In this document: positions 10,286 to 20,577 of the stretch, piece by piece
Position numbering within the stretch: the first letter of the stretch is position 1
Layout of the letters: every line of letters starts with the position of its first letter
NCBI RefSeq assembly: GCF_001592005.1
Contig: NZ_BCVZ01000013.1
Coordinates: 48,058-112,057 of the forward strand
Direction of reading: 5' to 3'
Length of the DNA: 64,000 nt
DNA from: Bacillus sonorensis NBRC 101234 = KCTC 13918
GTDB taxonomy: Bacteria; Bacillota; Bacilli; Bacillales; Bacillaceae
Program-made: the position numbers and the translations under genes
The notes under the pieces: model-generated
Database searches by the model: none
What the model was told of the DNA's origin: nothing
The model's input: the letters and a program-made list of their open reading frames with translations, nothing else

Positions 10286-11719
10286 ATGACCGTACCTGCC
10301 GTAAAATCATCGCCCTCGCCTAATAAGAAACAGTTTCGCTTGAAAATGCCGGATGCGTATGTGCTGTTGTTTATGGTTGCCGTTGTCTGTGCCCTCGCCA
10401 CATATGTCATTCCTGCAGGGGAGTTTGACAGAGTGACAAAAGGTGAAGTCGCAACAGCCGTACCCGGAAGCTATCATAAGGTAGATCAGTCCCCTGTGGG
10501 GGTTGTCAGTTTTTTTACAGCAATTCAGGAAGGAATGGTCGGGTCTTCATCCATTATTTTTTTAATTTTATTTACAGGCGGCGCGCTTGCGATTTTGGAA
10601 AAAACAGGAGCCGTCGGCGGTTTGATCCATCATGTTATCAGCCGTTTCCGCTCGAAGCAGCTGTTGTTCATCTGCATTGTCGGCGGCCTTTTCTCGATTC
10701 TTGGGACGACAGGAGTCGTGGTCAACTCTGTTATCGGCTTTATCCCGCTCGGTCTTATTGTCGCGAGGTCATTGAAATGGGATGCGGCCGCCGGGGCCGC
10801 CGTCATTTATATCGGCTGCTACGCGGGATTCAATGCTACCATATTGTCGCCGTCGCCGCTTGGACTTTCACAAAAGATTGCCGATCTCCCGCTGTTTTCT
10901 GGTCTGGGTCTAAGGATCGCGATCTACCTCTGCTTTGTCATTTCCAGCTTAATCTATATTTATTTCTATACGAGGAAATTAAAAAAGTCGCCTGAGTCCA
11001 GTATTCTTGGTGCGAATTGGTTTCCGGGAAAAGGGCTTGGCGGTGACGCGGATGAGGGGCAGGCCTCATTTACCGGGCGTCATAAGCTGATTTTGGCAGT
11101 GGCGGGACTGTCGCTGCTCGGCTTTTTATACGGCGCTTTGAAGCTCGGCTGGACGGATAATCAAATGGCCGGCATGTTTATCTTTATTTCGATTGCTGCA
11201 GGGATCATCGGAGGCATGAAAGCCAACGATATTGCCAAAACGTTTATCAACGGCTGTCAAAGTCTTGTATACGGCGCATTAATCGTCGGCATGGCACGGA
11301 CGATTTCAGTCATTCTTGAACAGGGGAAGCTCCTTGATACCGTTGTGAACGGACTGGCCGGTCTTTTGGATGGATTCAGTCCGGCGGCTGGAGCGATCGG
11401 CATGTACATTGCGAGCGGTCTCCTGCATTTTCTGATTTCCTCCGGTTCAGGAGAGGCGGTTGTCTTTATTCCGATTCTTGCCCCGCTTGCCGATCTGATG
11501 AACATCACAAGACAGGTGGCTGTCGAAGCCGTCATGCTCGGCGAGGGCGTCGTCAACTGTATAAATCCGACATCGGGTGTCTTGATGGCGGTTCTGGCCG
11601 CAAGCGGCATTCCGTATGTGAAATGGCTCCGGTTCATGATCCCCCTTGCATTTATCTGGTTCGTGATCGGACTATTCTTCATTTGTATCGGAGTGATGAC
11701 GGGCTGGGGTCCGTATTAA
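10286..11719 (+). CDS. ycgA: YfcC/DcuC-type integral membrane transporter YcgA
   Basis: 477-residue secondary transporter with about 12 hydrophobic helices, of the YfcC (C4-dicarboxylate anaerobic carrier-like) family. Family-typical segments include [14 protein letters not shown], the loop at [12 protein letters not shown] and the re-entrant [15 protein letters not shown] motif. The start at ATG 10286 is set by GGAGGAG nine bases upstream; an 11-codon upstream TTG extension is unlikely. Substrate unknown; family members are proposed to carry peptides, arginine-type amino acids or short-chain acids. Divergent from amhX and probably CodY-repressed. Confidence 0.88.
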   Translation: MTVPAVKSSPSPNKKQFRLKMPDAYVLLFMVAVVCALATYVIPAGEFDRVTKGEVATAVPGSYHKVDQSPVGVVSFFTAIQEGMVGSSSIIFLILFTGGALAILEKTGAVGGLIHHVISRFRSKQLLFICIVGGLFSILGTTGVVVNSVIGFIPLGLIVARSLKWDAAAGAAVIYIGCYAGFNATILSPSPLGLSQKIADLPLFSGLGLRIAIYLCFVISSLIYIYFYTRKLKKSPESSILGANWFPGKGLGGDADEGQASFTGRHKLILAVAGLSLLGFLYGALKLGWTDNQMAGMFIFISIAAGIIGGMKANDIAKTFINGCQSLVYGALIVGMARTISVILEQGKLLDTVVNGLAGLLDGFSPAAGAIGMYIASGLLHFLISSGSGEAVVFIPILAPLADLMNITRQVAVEAVMLGEGVVNCINPTSGVLMAVLAASGIPYVKWLRFMIPLAFIWFVIGLFFICIGVMTGWGPY

Positions 11720-11722
11720 TCA

Positions 11723-11762
11723 AAACAGCCGTTATGTCCGGCGGTCGGCATAACGGCTGTTT
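11723..11762. terminator. Bidirectional terminator between ycgA and nasA
   Basis: Perfect 14-bp stem AAACAGCCGTTATG/CATAACGGCTGTTT with a 12-base loop. The A and T runs within the arms allow termination of both convergent genes. Confidence 0.9.
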
Positions 11763-11765
11763 GCA

Positions 11766-12971
11766 TTAAATTCTAATGGATTTCCCGGCGGCTTTCCATT
11801 GCTTTTTCCATCCGGCTTGGACGAACAAAAGGAGGCCCAATGCTATAAAAGCGATCGCGGAAAACGTGAGAAACCCGCTCGAATAAGTGCCTGTGACTTG
11901 TTTTAGCGTTCCGAGAATATTCGGCAAAAAGAAACCTCCGATTCCGCCTGCGGCCCCGACGATACCGGTCACCATCCCGATTTCTTGCTGGAAGCGCTGG
12001 GGCACAAGCTGAAATATGGCGCCGTTCCCCATGCCGAGACACCCCATACCGATAAACAACGCGGCCGTAACAACCGCAAGCGACGGCAGCGTGCTCACCG
12101 TGAACATACAAAGGGCAACTCCGATAAATAAAAATTGCAGCAGGCGCACACCGCCGATTTTATCGGCGATCAATCCGCCGACAGGTCGAAGGCAGCTTCC
12201 CGAGGCCACGACAAGGGTGACGAATTCCCCGGCCCTGACCGGAGAAATGGCATACTGTGAGGCAAAAAAATAACTTAAAAAGTTTGAAAGGCCGACAAAG
12301 CCCCCGAAAGTCACACTGTAAAGAAGGCAAAAATACCAGGTGTCCTTTTCTTTGAAAACAGCGAAGTATTCTTTTACAGGCTTGGGAGAAGGCTGGTTCG
12401 GCGGTTCTTTGGCCATCAAAAAATAGCTGATCAAAACGAGTGTCAAAGGAATGAGGGCAAGACCCATTACGCCATTCCAGCCCACATGCTCCGCGATGCG
12501 GGGGCCGAACAGCGTGGCAAGCAGGGTGCCGCTGTTACCCGCTCCTGCGATGCCCATGGCAAGCCCTTGAAGATGAGGAGGATACCAGCGGCTCGCCATG
12601 GGGAGGGAGGCGGAAAAGCTCGCTCCCGCCACGCCCAATAAAATACCGATGATATACAGCTCTGCGACCGTCGCTCCGAACAGCCATCCCCACAAAAGGG
12701 GAATCATGGTCACAAGCATTCCGCCGACGGCCGTTTTTTTCGGACCGAAGCGGTCGGCAAAAATACCCAACATGATGCGGAAAAACGATCCCGCCAAAGT
12801 AGGGATGGCCACAATCAATCCCACCTGGGAAGGCGATAAGTCAAAATCCGCCGTGATATAAACGCCGAGCGCTCCTAATAGGACCCAAATCATAAAGCTG
12901 ACATCAAAATATAAAAAAGATGACAACAGGGAAGGAGCATGTCCGCTCTTCCTCAAATCCGCCAATTTCAC
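11766..12971 (-). CDS. nasA: MFS nitrate/nitrite transporter NasA
   Basis: 401-residue, 12-helix transporter of the nitrate/nitrite porter family, the assimilatory type. The N-terminus ([11 protein letters not shown], then [20 protein letters not shown]) closely parallels B. subtilis NasA. Nitrate-signature glycine-rich segments are present at [17 protein letters not shown] and [17 protein letters not shown] 12971 is chosen because AGGGAG lies 8 bases upstream; GTG and TTG codons further up have poorer spacing. A TnrA-type box ~70 bases upstream agrees with nitrogen-limitation control of nasA. It stands alone here; the nasBCDEF enzymes are not in the window. Confidence 0.92.
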   Translation of the reverse strand: MKLADLRKSGHAPSLLSSFLYFDVSFMIWVLLGALGVYITADFDLSPSQVGLIVAIPTLAGSFFRIMLGIFADRFGPKKTAVGGMLVTMIPLLWGWLFGATVAELYIIGILLGVAGASFSASLPMASRWYPPHLQGLAMGIAGAGNSGTLLATLFGPRIAEHVGWNGVMGLALIPLTLVLISYFLMAKEPPNQPSPKPVKEYFAVFKEKDTWYFCLLYSVTFGGFVGLSNFLSYFFASQYAISPVRAGEFVTLVVASGSCLRPVGGLIADKIGGVRLLQFLFIGVALCMFTVSTLPSLAVVTAALFIGMGCLGMGNGAIFQLVPQRFQQEIGMVTGIVGAAGGIGGFFLPNILGTLKQVTGTYSSGFLTFSAIAFIALGLLLFVQAGWKKQWKAAGKSIRI

Positions 12972-13040
12972 TTGCAACACTCCCTATACGTATATTCTTA
13001 AATTTATGATGACAAAATGAAAGAAGGCTGACAGTATTTT

Positions 13041-13057
13041 TGTTAGCTTTACTTACA
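13041..13057 (-). promoter_or_regulatory. TnrA/GlnR-type box upstream of nasA
   Basis: TGTTAGCTTTACTTACA fits the nitrogen-control consensus TGTNA-N7-TNACA on both arms. Its centre is ~78 bases before the nasA GTG, about 49 bases from a start site set by a weak -10 (CATAAA, 13003-13008 on the minus strand), the usual TnrA activation distance. Confidence 0.65.
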
Positions 13058-13396
13058 AACTAAAAGTTTGAATTTTTAAATTACTATTGCGCTGGAAGCC
13101 TTAAGCAGCTGCTGATATAAACGATTCCGCAGCAGGTAGCCGGTGGGAGAGAGAAAGGGAATGAAAAAACAGCCACAACCGGCCCGGCGCCAGTGCAGAG
13201 CCGTTGAGAGAGAGAACAGCCTTCAGATATTGCCTTGGTTTATCCTTCCTTCAACCCGCTGGATATTCATGGATGAATATTTATAATATTTAGGTGTTTT
13301 ATCTAAAAATAGGGCATATATCTACCAGAATTTGTACAAAATTAGAGAAGAAATGATTAGAGACACAAAATATTCACAATTAAAAATGCATAAGAC
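13058..13396. other. Intergenic stretch between nasA and ldh
   Basis: A GC-richer island (13090-13260) lies between AT-rich flanks. It contains one possible 41-codon ORF (ATG 13161 to TAA 13284-13286, Lys/Arg-rich N-terminus, no homologue I recognise) and an 18-base palindrome ATATTCATGGATGAATAT at 13263-13280. I see no RNA gene. It may be the remnant of a lost gene. Confidence 0.35.
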
Positions 13397-13425
13397 TTGA
13401 AAAGGTATGTGAAATATTGCACAAT
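13397..13425 (+). promoter_or_regulatory. ldh promoter
   Basis: TTGAAA, a 17-base spacer and CACAAT. The -10 lies inside the first Rex-type operator, the arrangement expected for redox repression of fermentative ldh. Confidence 0.6.
13407..13424 (+). promoter_or_regulatory. Rex operator 1 of ldh
   Basis: ATGTGAAATATTGCACAA differs little from the Rex consensus TTGTGAAATATTTCACAA. It overlaps the -10, so bound Rex (low NADH) should block transcription and NADH accumulation should release it. Confidence 0.75.
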
Positions 13426-13429
13426 CTAA

Positions 13430-13447
13430 ATGTGAAGAATTTCACAA
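13430..13447 (+). promoter_or_regulatory. Rex operator 2 of ldh (also Fnr-like)
   Basis: ATGTGAAGAATTTCACAA is a second inverted repeat, 23 bases centre-to-centre from the first. It also fits the Fnr/CRP pattern TGTGA-N6-TCACA exactly. Its location downstream of the -10 favours repression by Rex. Confidence 0.7.
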
Positions 13448-13484
13448 ACAACTTAGAATTAAAACTAACGGCAAAGGATGATGA

Positions 13485-14441
<957 letters not shown>

Positions 14442-14467
14442 TCCAACAAAAAAGAGAGATGATGAAC

Positions 14468-16087
14468 ATGTGGCAGCAGGTTTACGATCCGTTTGGGAAT
14501 GAGTATATCAGCGCTTTTGTTGCAATCCTGCCGATTTTATTCTTTCTTCTTGCGCTGACCGTATTTAAAATGAAAGGGATTTTAGCAGCGTTTTTAACGC
14601 TTGCGGTCAGCTTTCTTGTTTCAGTGTTCTGTTTTCACATGCCGGTGGCAAAAGCTGTTTCCGCGGTGTTCCTCGGAATAGCAAACGGGCTGTGGCCAAT
14701 TGGATACATTGTGCTGATGGCCGTCTGGCTTTATAAGATTTCTGTCAAGACAGGAAAATTCAAAGTGATCAGAGCGAGCATCGCCGGAATTTCATCCGAC
14801 CAGCGGCTTCAGCTGCTCTTGATCGGCTTCAGCTTCAACGCCTTTTTGGAAGGAGCGGCCGGCTTCGGAGTTCCGATTGCGATCAGTGCGGTACTGCTTG
14901 TCGAGCTCGGGTTTAAACCGTTAAAAGCGGCATCCCTCTGTTTGATCGCGAATGCGGCTTCCGGTGCGTTCGGCGCGATCGGGATACCGGTCATTACGGG
15001 GGCGCAGATGGGGGATATGACTCCTCTTGAACTGTCCCGTACATTGGCCTTAACACTTCCGGCCATCGCCTTTTTCGTTCCTTTCCTGCTCGTTTTCATT
15101 TTGGACGGGTTCAAGGGCATAAAAGAAACGCTGCCCGCCCTTCTGGTTGTAAGCGGAAGCTATACGGCAGTGCAGACGTTTACGATGCTTGTGCTCGGTC
15201 CTGAGCTCGCCAACATTTTGGCGGCGCTTATCAGCATGGGAGCACTCGCGCTGTTCTTAAGAAAATGGCAGCCGCGGCGTATTTATAGAGAAGTTGGGAA
15301 CGAACAGGAGCCGGCTCTCAAGTACGGTGCGCTAGAGGTAGTGAAAGCATGGTCTCCGTTTTACATCTTGACCGGCGTCATTGCCCTGTGGAGCCTCCCC
15401 GCTTTTAAAGGGCTTTTCCAGGACGGCGGCCTGCTGAAGCAAACAACGCTTTTGATCAAAATGCCGTTTCTGCATCAGGAAGTGTTAAAAACACCGCCGA
15501 TTTCCCCGCAAGCAGCACCGCTTGACGCCGTGCTGAAGCTGGATTTGATTTCGGCGACGGGCACTGCCATTCTGCTCGCGGTGGTCATCACCATTTTGCT
15601 GAGCCGAAACATTGATATCCGGGGCGGCCTAAGCTGCCTGAAGGACACAAGCCGTGAATTATGGCTGCCGATTCTTACGATTTGTTTTGTAATGGGCTTT
15701 GCCAATCTGGCAAACTACGCGGGGTTAAGCTCTTCCATCGGCTTGGCGCTTGCCAAAGCGGGCGGAGTGTTCCCATTCCTCAGTCCTGTGCTGGGCTGGA
15801 TCGGCGTATTCATCACCGGATCAGTTGTCAGCAATAACGCTTTATTCGGTCATTTGCAGGCGGTCACCGGAGCACAGATCGGTACGAGTTCGGCGCTGCT
15901 CATTGCCGCCAATACGGCGGGCGGAGTCATGGCCAAGCTCATTTCCCCGCAGTCGATTGCAATTGCCGCGGCGGCGGTTCAGCAGACAGGCCGGGAATCA
16001 AAGCTGTTCAGTCAAACGGTAAAATACAGCCTCGTTCTGCTCCTGATCATCTGTATTTGGACGCTTGTGCTGTCAAATCTCGGATGA
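14468..16087 (+). CDS. lctP: L-lactate permease LctP
   Basis: 539-residue transporter of the LldP/LctP family that exports or imports lactate with protons; more than ten hydrophobic helices. Family landmarks are [16 protein letters not shown] near residue 120 and [17 protein letters not shown] near residue 455. Three in-frame ATGs (14459, 14462, 14468) are possible. I choose the last because AGAGAG is then 9 bases upstream and homologues start with Met-X-Trp. Only 26 bases after ldh with no terminator between, so co-transcribed and co-regulated by Rex. Confidence 0.93.
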   Translation: MWQQVYDPFGNEYISAFVAILPILFFLLALTVFKMKGILAAFLTLAVSFLVSVFCFHMPVAKAVSAVFLGIANGLWPIGYIVLMAVWLYKISVKTGKFKVIRASIAGISSDQRLQLLLIGFSFNAFLEGAAGFGVPIAISAVLLVELGFKPLKAASLCLIANAASGAFGAIGIPVITGAQMGDMTPLELSRTLALTLPAIAFFVPFLLVFILDGFKGIKETLPALLVVSGSYTAVQTFTMLVLGPELANILAALISMGALALFLRKWQPRRIYREVGNEQEPALKYGALEVVKAWSPFYILTGVIALWSLPAFKGLFQDGGLLKQTTLLIKMPFLHQEVLKTPPISPQAAPLDAVLKLDLISATGTAILLAVVITILLSRNIDIRGGLSCLKDTSRELWLPILTICFVMGFANLANYAGLSSSIGLALAKAGGVFPFLSPVLGWIGVFITGSVVSNNALFGHLQAVTGAQIGTSSALLIAANTAGGVMAKLISPQSIAIAAAAVQQTGRESKLFSQTVKYSLVLLLIICIWTLVLSNLG

Positions 16088-16098
16088 TATAGCGTAAA

Positions 16099-16131
16099 AA
16101 AAGCCTTTTCCGATTAAGGAAAAGGCTTTTT
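16099..16131 (+). terminator. Terminator of ldh-lctP
   Basis: 13-bp stem AAAAGCCTTTTCC/GGAAAAGGCTTTT with loop GATTAA and flanking T-run. Confidence 0.9.
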
Positions 16132-16203
16132 GATTTGAAGATGTTCTAACCATCCCTTTTTTTGAATACATTGTACAAGTTATCGCGAAGGGGGAAGCGC
16201 GGT

Positions 16204-16845
16204 ATGTTGAACATTTTTCTCAGCTATGTGTTTTTAGGCTTGTCATTGGCTGCACCGGTCGGCCCGGTCAATGCGGCACAGATTGACAGGGGAATGAAAG
16301 GCGGTTTTTTCCATGCCTGGCTGTTTGGTTTAGGGGCGGTAACAGCTGATGTTGTGTACATGGTGCTGATTTATTTCGGTGTTGCTCAATTTCTGACTAT
16401 GCCATTTTTAAAAACGTTTTTATGGCTGTTCGGTTTTTTTGTTCTGACCTATACGGGAATCGAAAGCTTGGTCAAAGCCAAGGAAGTCTCGCTGATGAGA
16501 GGCCAAAAGGAGAAGGAATCGTACCGCAAATCCTTCTTTTCCGGGCTGGTGATTTCACTATCCAACCCGCTCAGCATCATGTTTTGGCTCGGCATATACG
16601 GAAGCATCCTTGCGAAGACGATTGAGTCATATGCTTCATATCAGCTGCTGCTATGCAGCTCGGGCATTTTAATCGGGCTGTTTTTGTGGGATTTGGCCAT
16701 GTCTTTTCTAGCAGGGACATTCAGAACGTTTTTGAGCCCGAGAATGATCCAGGTGACGACATGGATCGCCGGCATCACGTTAATCATCTTCGGCTGCTAT
16801 TTCGGCTATCAAGGGATTCAGGAATTGATCCGGCCAGCCCGCTGA
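16204..16845 (+). CDS. ycgF: LysE-family amino acid exporter YcgF
   Basis: 213-residue membrane protein with six hydrophobic segments and the LysE/RhtB hallmark near the N-terminus (LAAPVGPVNAAQIDRG) plus SNPLSIMFWLGIYG in helix 4. Exports amino acids; substrate unassigned. ATG 16204 follows AGGGGGA at 10-base spacing; the 14-codon in-frame extension upstream has no site of its own. Convergent with ycgH, with two bases between the stop codons and no terminator visible. Confidence 0.88.
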   Translation: MLNIFLSYVFLGLSLAAPVGPVNAAQIDRGMKGGFFHAWLFGLGAVTADVVYMVLIYFGVAQFLTMPFLKTFLWLFGFFVLTYTGIESLVKAKEVSLMRGQKEKESYRKSFFSGLVISLSNPLSIMFWLGIYGSILAKTIESYASYQLLLCSSGILIGLFLWDLAMSFLAGTFRTFLSPRMIQVTTWIAGITLIIFGCYFGYQGIQELIRPAR

Positions 16846-16847
16846 TC

Positions 16848-18167
16848 TTACGACCGCGAGCTGGTCCATTTCTTTTTCATCAGCAGTGTCACAGCGGCGA
16901 TAATAGCGAGAAACAGAAGACTGACGAAAAAGCCCGGCCTGCTGTTTTTCTCAAATAATGTGCCTGACACGGCGAAGACAATCAGGATCAGCGCCGCTGC
17001 AATTTGAACGTTCCCTTTCAGCTTCGGCTTTGTCAGTTTTTTGCTAGAAAACAGGATAAACATCCAATTGTAAAGCAGCATCAAGCTGGCGGCCGTTGTC
17101 ATATGTTCATACAGCTGTTTAGGAAGAAGCAAAGACAGGATGATCGAAGCAGCGAGCACGAGCACGGTCAGCCCCAGCGCCGGCCATGATACTTTGGCGT
17201 TTTCTTTTTTAGAAAAGCACGCCGGTGCATCACCGTTTTTCGCCATTGTCCCCATCAGCGTCGTCACCGCAAATAATGAAGCGGTCAGCGTCGAAAAGCC
17301 GGCGATGATAAAAATGCCGTTGAAAATGTGCATGATCAAGTCGAGCTTGAACGGTTTTAATGATGTAATAAACGGGCTATCCTGTTCGGTAAAGGCGCCG
17401 ACCGGAATAAGCAGCAGCGCGAGCCCGATGGAGATGACATAAACCGATGCAAGCGTGATCAGCATCAAACTGCCTGACTTTCCCGCCTCTTTCGGGTCTT
17501 TCAAATCAACCGCCATCAACCCCAGAACTTCAATGCCGCCATAGGCGTAAAACGTGTAAATCAAGCCTGTCCACAATCCCATGAAACCGAAAGGAAACAG
17601 CTCATGAAGGCGGTCCGGCACCTGGGCATCCGGTGTTTCACCGGGGAGAACGCCGCATAAGGCCAGAATGGCAATGATGACAAACATCAAAATCGCGGCC
17701 GTTTTGAGAACGGCAAGCATGTTTTCCGTTTTTTCAAAGCTGCCCCGTCCTGTGAAAATGATGATCAATCCGAGAATGGCGTAAATCGAAGCAAACACCC
17801 AAAGCGGGATCTGCTGAAACCAATGGCGCGTGAAAAGTGAAATCGCCGTTAATTGGCTTCCGATAATGAGCATTTCAGATGACCAGTAAACCCAGCCGTT
17901 GCTAAAGCCCGCCCAGTCGCCGAACGCTTCTCTGGCATAAGAGCAAAAAGACCCTTCAACAGGATGGTCGGCCGTCAATTTTGCCAGCTGCTGAAAAACG
18001 AGAAACGTTCCGAGTGCAGCAAGAAGAAAGGCGGCTAATACGGAAAAACCGCTTTTCCTAATAGCGATGCTTGATCCCAGAAAAAAACCTGTTCCTATTG
18101 TGCAGCCGACACCGATCAATGACAGCTGCCACCATTTTAACTTTCCTTTTGCCGTTTGCTGTTTCAT
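16848..18167 (-). CDS. ycgH: APC-family amino acid permease YcgH
   Basis: 439 residues, ~12 hydrophobic helices. The APC glycine-rich helix 1 is clear (LIGVGCTIGTGFFLGSS), as is the helix 6 region with FYAYGGIEVLGLMA. Imports amino acids by proton or cation symport; the specific substrate is unknown. Start ATG 18167 with AGAGGAG 8 bases upstream. Same length as B. subtilis YcgH and in the same position next to ycgF and nadE. Confidence 0.9.
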   Translation of the reverse strand: MKQQTAKGKLKWWQLSLIGVGCTIGTGFFLGSSIAIRKSGFSVLAAFLLAALGTFLVFQQLAKLTADHPVEGSFCSYAREAFGDWAGFSNGWVYWSSEMLIIGSQLTAISLFTRHWFQQIPLWVFASIYAILGLIIIFTGRGSFEKTENMLAVLKTAAILMFVIIAILALCGVLPGETPDAQVPDRLHELFPFGFMGLWTGLIYTFYAYGGIEVLGLMAVDLKDPKEAGKSGSLMLITLASVYVISIGLALLLIPVGAFTEQDSPFITSLKPFKLDLIMHIFNGIFIIAGFSTLTASLFAVTTLMGTMAKNGDAPACFSKKENAKVSWPALGLTVLVLAASIILSLLLPKQLYEHMTTAASLMLLYNWMFILFSSKKLTKPKLKGNVQIAAALILIVFAVSGTLFEKNSRPGFFVSLLFLAIIAAVTLLMKKKWTSSRS

Positions 18168-18259
18168 GAATTCAACTCCTCTAACCTACTCGTTATTGTG
18201 CCAGCAGGAACCGCTTTTATTCCGGCGGCGCTGAAACTGTCATTGTGCGCTCCTTGTTA

Positions 18260-18289
18260 TTCACTTCAGAACGAAAACTGTGCTATAGT
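18260..18289 (+). promoter_or_regulatory. Candidate nadE promoter
   Basis: TTCACT, an 18-base spacer and TATAGT, about 85 bases before nadE. B. subtilis nadE belongs to the sigma-B general stress regulon; I did not find a convincing sigma-B pair here. Confidence 0.4.
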
Positions 18290-18372
18290 TAAAGGAGATC
18301 TCATAGTTAAACGGCTCATTCAGACAAAAGATAACAATAAACATAATTCTCTTATATCAGGAGGAATGACGG

Positions 18373-19191
18373 ATGACTTTGCAGGAAAAAATTATCCAGG
18401 AGCTGAACGTAAAGCCTTCTATTGATCCGAAACAGGAAATTGAGAAGAGGGTCGGATTTTTAAAGAGCTACATGAAAAAAACAGGCGCGAAAGGCTTTGT
18501 TTTGGGAATCAGCGGAGGACAGGATTCTTCGCTTGCAGGCAGACTGGCCCAACTTGCAGTGGAGGAACTGAGGGAAGAAGGAGTGCAGGCGGAATTCATC
18601 GCGGTCCGGCTTCCGCACGGCGTTCAGCAGGATGAAGACGACGCTCAGCTGGCTCTTCAATTTATTAAGCCTGACAAATCGCTGGCTTTTGATATTTCGT
18701 CAACGGTTAGCTCTTTTGTCTCCCAATTTCAATCTGTTACAGGGGAGTCGCTTGCCGATTTTCATAAAGGAAATGTGAAAGCAAGGGTGCGGATGATTGC
18801 CCAGTATGCAATCGGCGGACAAAACGGATTATTGGTCATCGGCACAGATCATGCGGCAGAAGCTGTTACCGGGTTTTTCACCAAGTATGGCGACGGGGGA
18901 GCAGATCTTTTGCCGCTAACAGGGCTGACGAAACGGCAAGGCCGCAGCTTGCTTGAGGAGCTGGGCGCCCCGGAGCGGCTCTATACGAAAGCGCCGACGG
19001 CGGATTTGCTGGATGAAAAACCTCAGCAGGCTGATGAAACAGAGCTGGGTCTGACTTATAACGATATTGATGATTTTCTGGAAGGAAAAACGGTTTCCCG
19101 CGAAGTGGCCGATGCGATCGGGAAGAGGTACCTTGCGTCAGAACATAAGCGCCAAGTGCCGGCTTCCATGTTTGACGACTGGTGGAAATAA
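18373..19191 (+). CDS. nadE: NH3-dependent NAD+ synthetase
   Basis: Converts deamido-NAD+ to NAD+ with ammonia and ATP, the last step of NAD synthesis; cytoplasmic homodimer. 272 residues as in B. subtilis. The ATP pyrophosphatase P-loop SGGQDSS is at residues 47-53, followed by the [22 protein letters not shown] region that binds deamido-NAD. Start ATG 18373 with TCAGGAGG 8 bases upstream. Monocistronic, with a terminator directly after. Confidence 0.97.
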   Translation: MTLQEKIIQELNVKPSIDPKQEIEKRVGFLKSYMKKTGAKGFVLGISGGQDSSLAGRLAQLAVEELREEGVQAEFIAVRLPHGVQQDEDDAQLALQFIKPDKSLAFDISSTVSSFVSQFQSVTGESLADFHKGNVKARVRMIAQYAIGGQNGLLVIGTDHAAEAVTGFFTKYGDGGADLLPLTGLTKRQGRSLLEELGAPERLYTKAPTADLLDEKPQQADETELGLTYNDIDDFLEGKTVSREVADAIGKRYLASEHKRQVPASMFDDWWK

Positions 19192-19196
19192 ATTCG

Positions 19197-19225
19197 AAAG
19201 AGGCTGTGAAAACACAGCCTCTTTT
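19197..19225 (+). terminator. Terminator of nadE
   Basis: 12-bp stem AAAGAGGCTGTG/CACAGCCTCTTT with loop AAAA and trailing T's. Confidence 0.88.
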
Positions 19226-19313
19226 GTTTATATCGGTTATATCATTGCACATTGATTTGTCATATACTAAATATAATTTGTGATTCCTTTAACCAAGGAG
19301 ATGAAATCTAGAG

Positions 19314-19871
19314 ATGAATGATAGAAGAGCCATTCGTGCGAGCGAAAAAAATATCGTGCTGATCGGGTTTATGGGAGTCGGAAAAACGACAATCGGACAG
19401 CTTGTGGCCAAGACATTATCCAGGGACTTTATCGATATCGACCAGGAAATCGAAAAGGACTTTGGGATGACGATTCCCGAGATGTTTGAACAAAAAGGGG
19501 AAGCGTTTTTTCGGAAAACGGAAAAAGAATATATTATGAATATATGTGAAAACACAACATGCAAAATCGTCTCTCTTGGAGGGGGCTCTTTTCAGCAGGA
19601 GGACATCAGAAAGAAATGCCTGGAAAGCTGCATTGTGATTTTCTTGGATGTATCATGGGAGAATTGGAAGCAGCGCTTGGATCTCTTGATTGAAAACCGC
19701 CCGGTTCTGCATAATCGTACAATCGATGAAATGGAACAGCTGTTCAATGAGAGGAGGAGCATATACGCTCTTCATCATTCAAGAGTTGAGACGGACAACC
19801 GGGAGCCGGAGGAAGTGGCTGAAGACATTGTGGACATGCTCAAGGTTGACTGGGAGCTGCATCAGCCTTAA
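19314..19871 (+). CDS. aroK: Shikimate kinase
   Basis: Phosphorylates shikimate at the 3-hydroxyl, a step of aromatic amino acid synthesis. 185 residues, aligned end to end with B. subtilis AroK. Walker A GFMGVGKT at 18-25, shikimate-binding Asp in DFIDIDQEI, Arg in FFRKTEKE, and the glycine-rich SLGGGSF. The lid region carries ENRPVLHNRT. AAGGAG lies 13 bases upstream of the ATG, longer than usual; no better start is in frame. Monocistronic. Confidence 0.95.
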   Translation: MNDRRAIRASEKNIVLIGFMGVGKTTIGQLVAKTLSRDFIDIDQEIEKDFGMTIPEMFEQKGEAFFRKTEKEYIMNICENTTCKIVSLGGGSFQQEDIRKKCLESCIVIFLDVSWENWKQRLDLLIENRPVLHNRTIDEMEQLFNERRSIYALHHSRVETDNREPEEVAEDIVDMLKVDWELHQP

Positions 19872-19949
19872 ACAAACGTTTGATGAAGCCCGGATTTCTC
19901 ATATAAAATAAGGAGCTGCGACCTTTTGATTGAGTAAGGAGCGATCGGT

Positions 19950-20571
19950 GTGAATGGCCATGATCCAAGAAAGATATAGGAAATCAACATGTCCAGTTTG
20001 TCAGCCAGACGATTACCAAACCGAATATCATCGTCGGCGACTGCACATATTATGATGCAAAACATGGCGAATCTTTTGAGGAGCAAGTATTATATCACTA
20101 TAAGGGATTGGACGACCGTTTGATCATCGGAAGATTTTGTTCGATTGCCCCAGGCGTCCGGTTTATGATGAATGGAGCCAACCACCGAATGGACGGCTCC
20201 ACATATCCTTTTAATATTTTCGGCCATGGCTGAGAAAGGCACACGCCGGCTCTGAATGAGCTGCCGTTAAAAGGAGATACGGTAGTCGGACATGATGTAC
20301 GGATCGGTATGGATGCCGTTATAGTGTCCGGCGTTACAATCGGTGATGGAGCGGTTATAGCGGCGAATTCAGTAGGATGTGCCTCCTTAAAATCGTCGGG
20401 GGAAACCCCGCCAGGCAAATAAAAAAACGTTTTTCCGATGAGAATATCGAAGCCTCGCCGGCCATCAAGTGGCGGAATTGGGATATCGGGAAAATCAATA
20501 GACATTTGGATGACATTGTGAAAGGCGACCTGAATCTGAGCCGCCGGCGACCATACGAAAAGAGGCGGTGA
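19950..20571 (+). pseudogene. Decayed Vat-type xenobiotic acetyltransferase
   Basis: Conceptual translation across frames gives an almost full hexapeptide-repeat acetyltransferase of the streptogramin/chloramphenicol (Vat/CatB) family: [74 protein letters not shown] and [14 protein letters not shown]. It is broken by an early frameshift near 19978, an in-frame TGA at 20231-20233 where family members have Trp, and a second frameshift with a small deletion near 20373-20387. The catalytic His of the GANHRM motif is still encoded. A ribosome-binding site (TAAGGAG) survives before GTG 19950. Non-functional as sequenced. Confidence 0.8.
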
Positions 20572-20577
20572 TCTTTT

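Noticed and set aside
18156..18425. 89-codon plus-strand ORF between ycgH and nadE
   Set aside because: Overlaps the nadE start in another frame and covers the nadE promoter; no domain.
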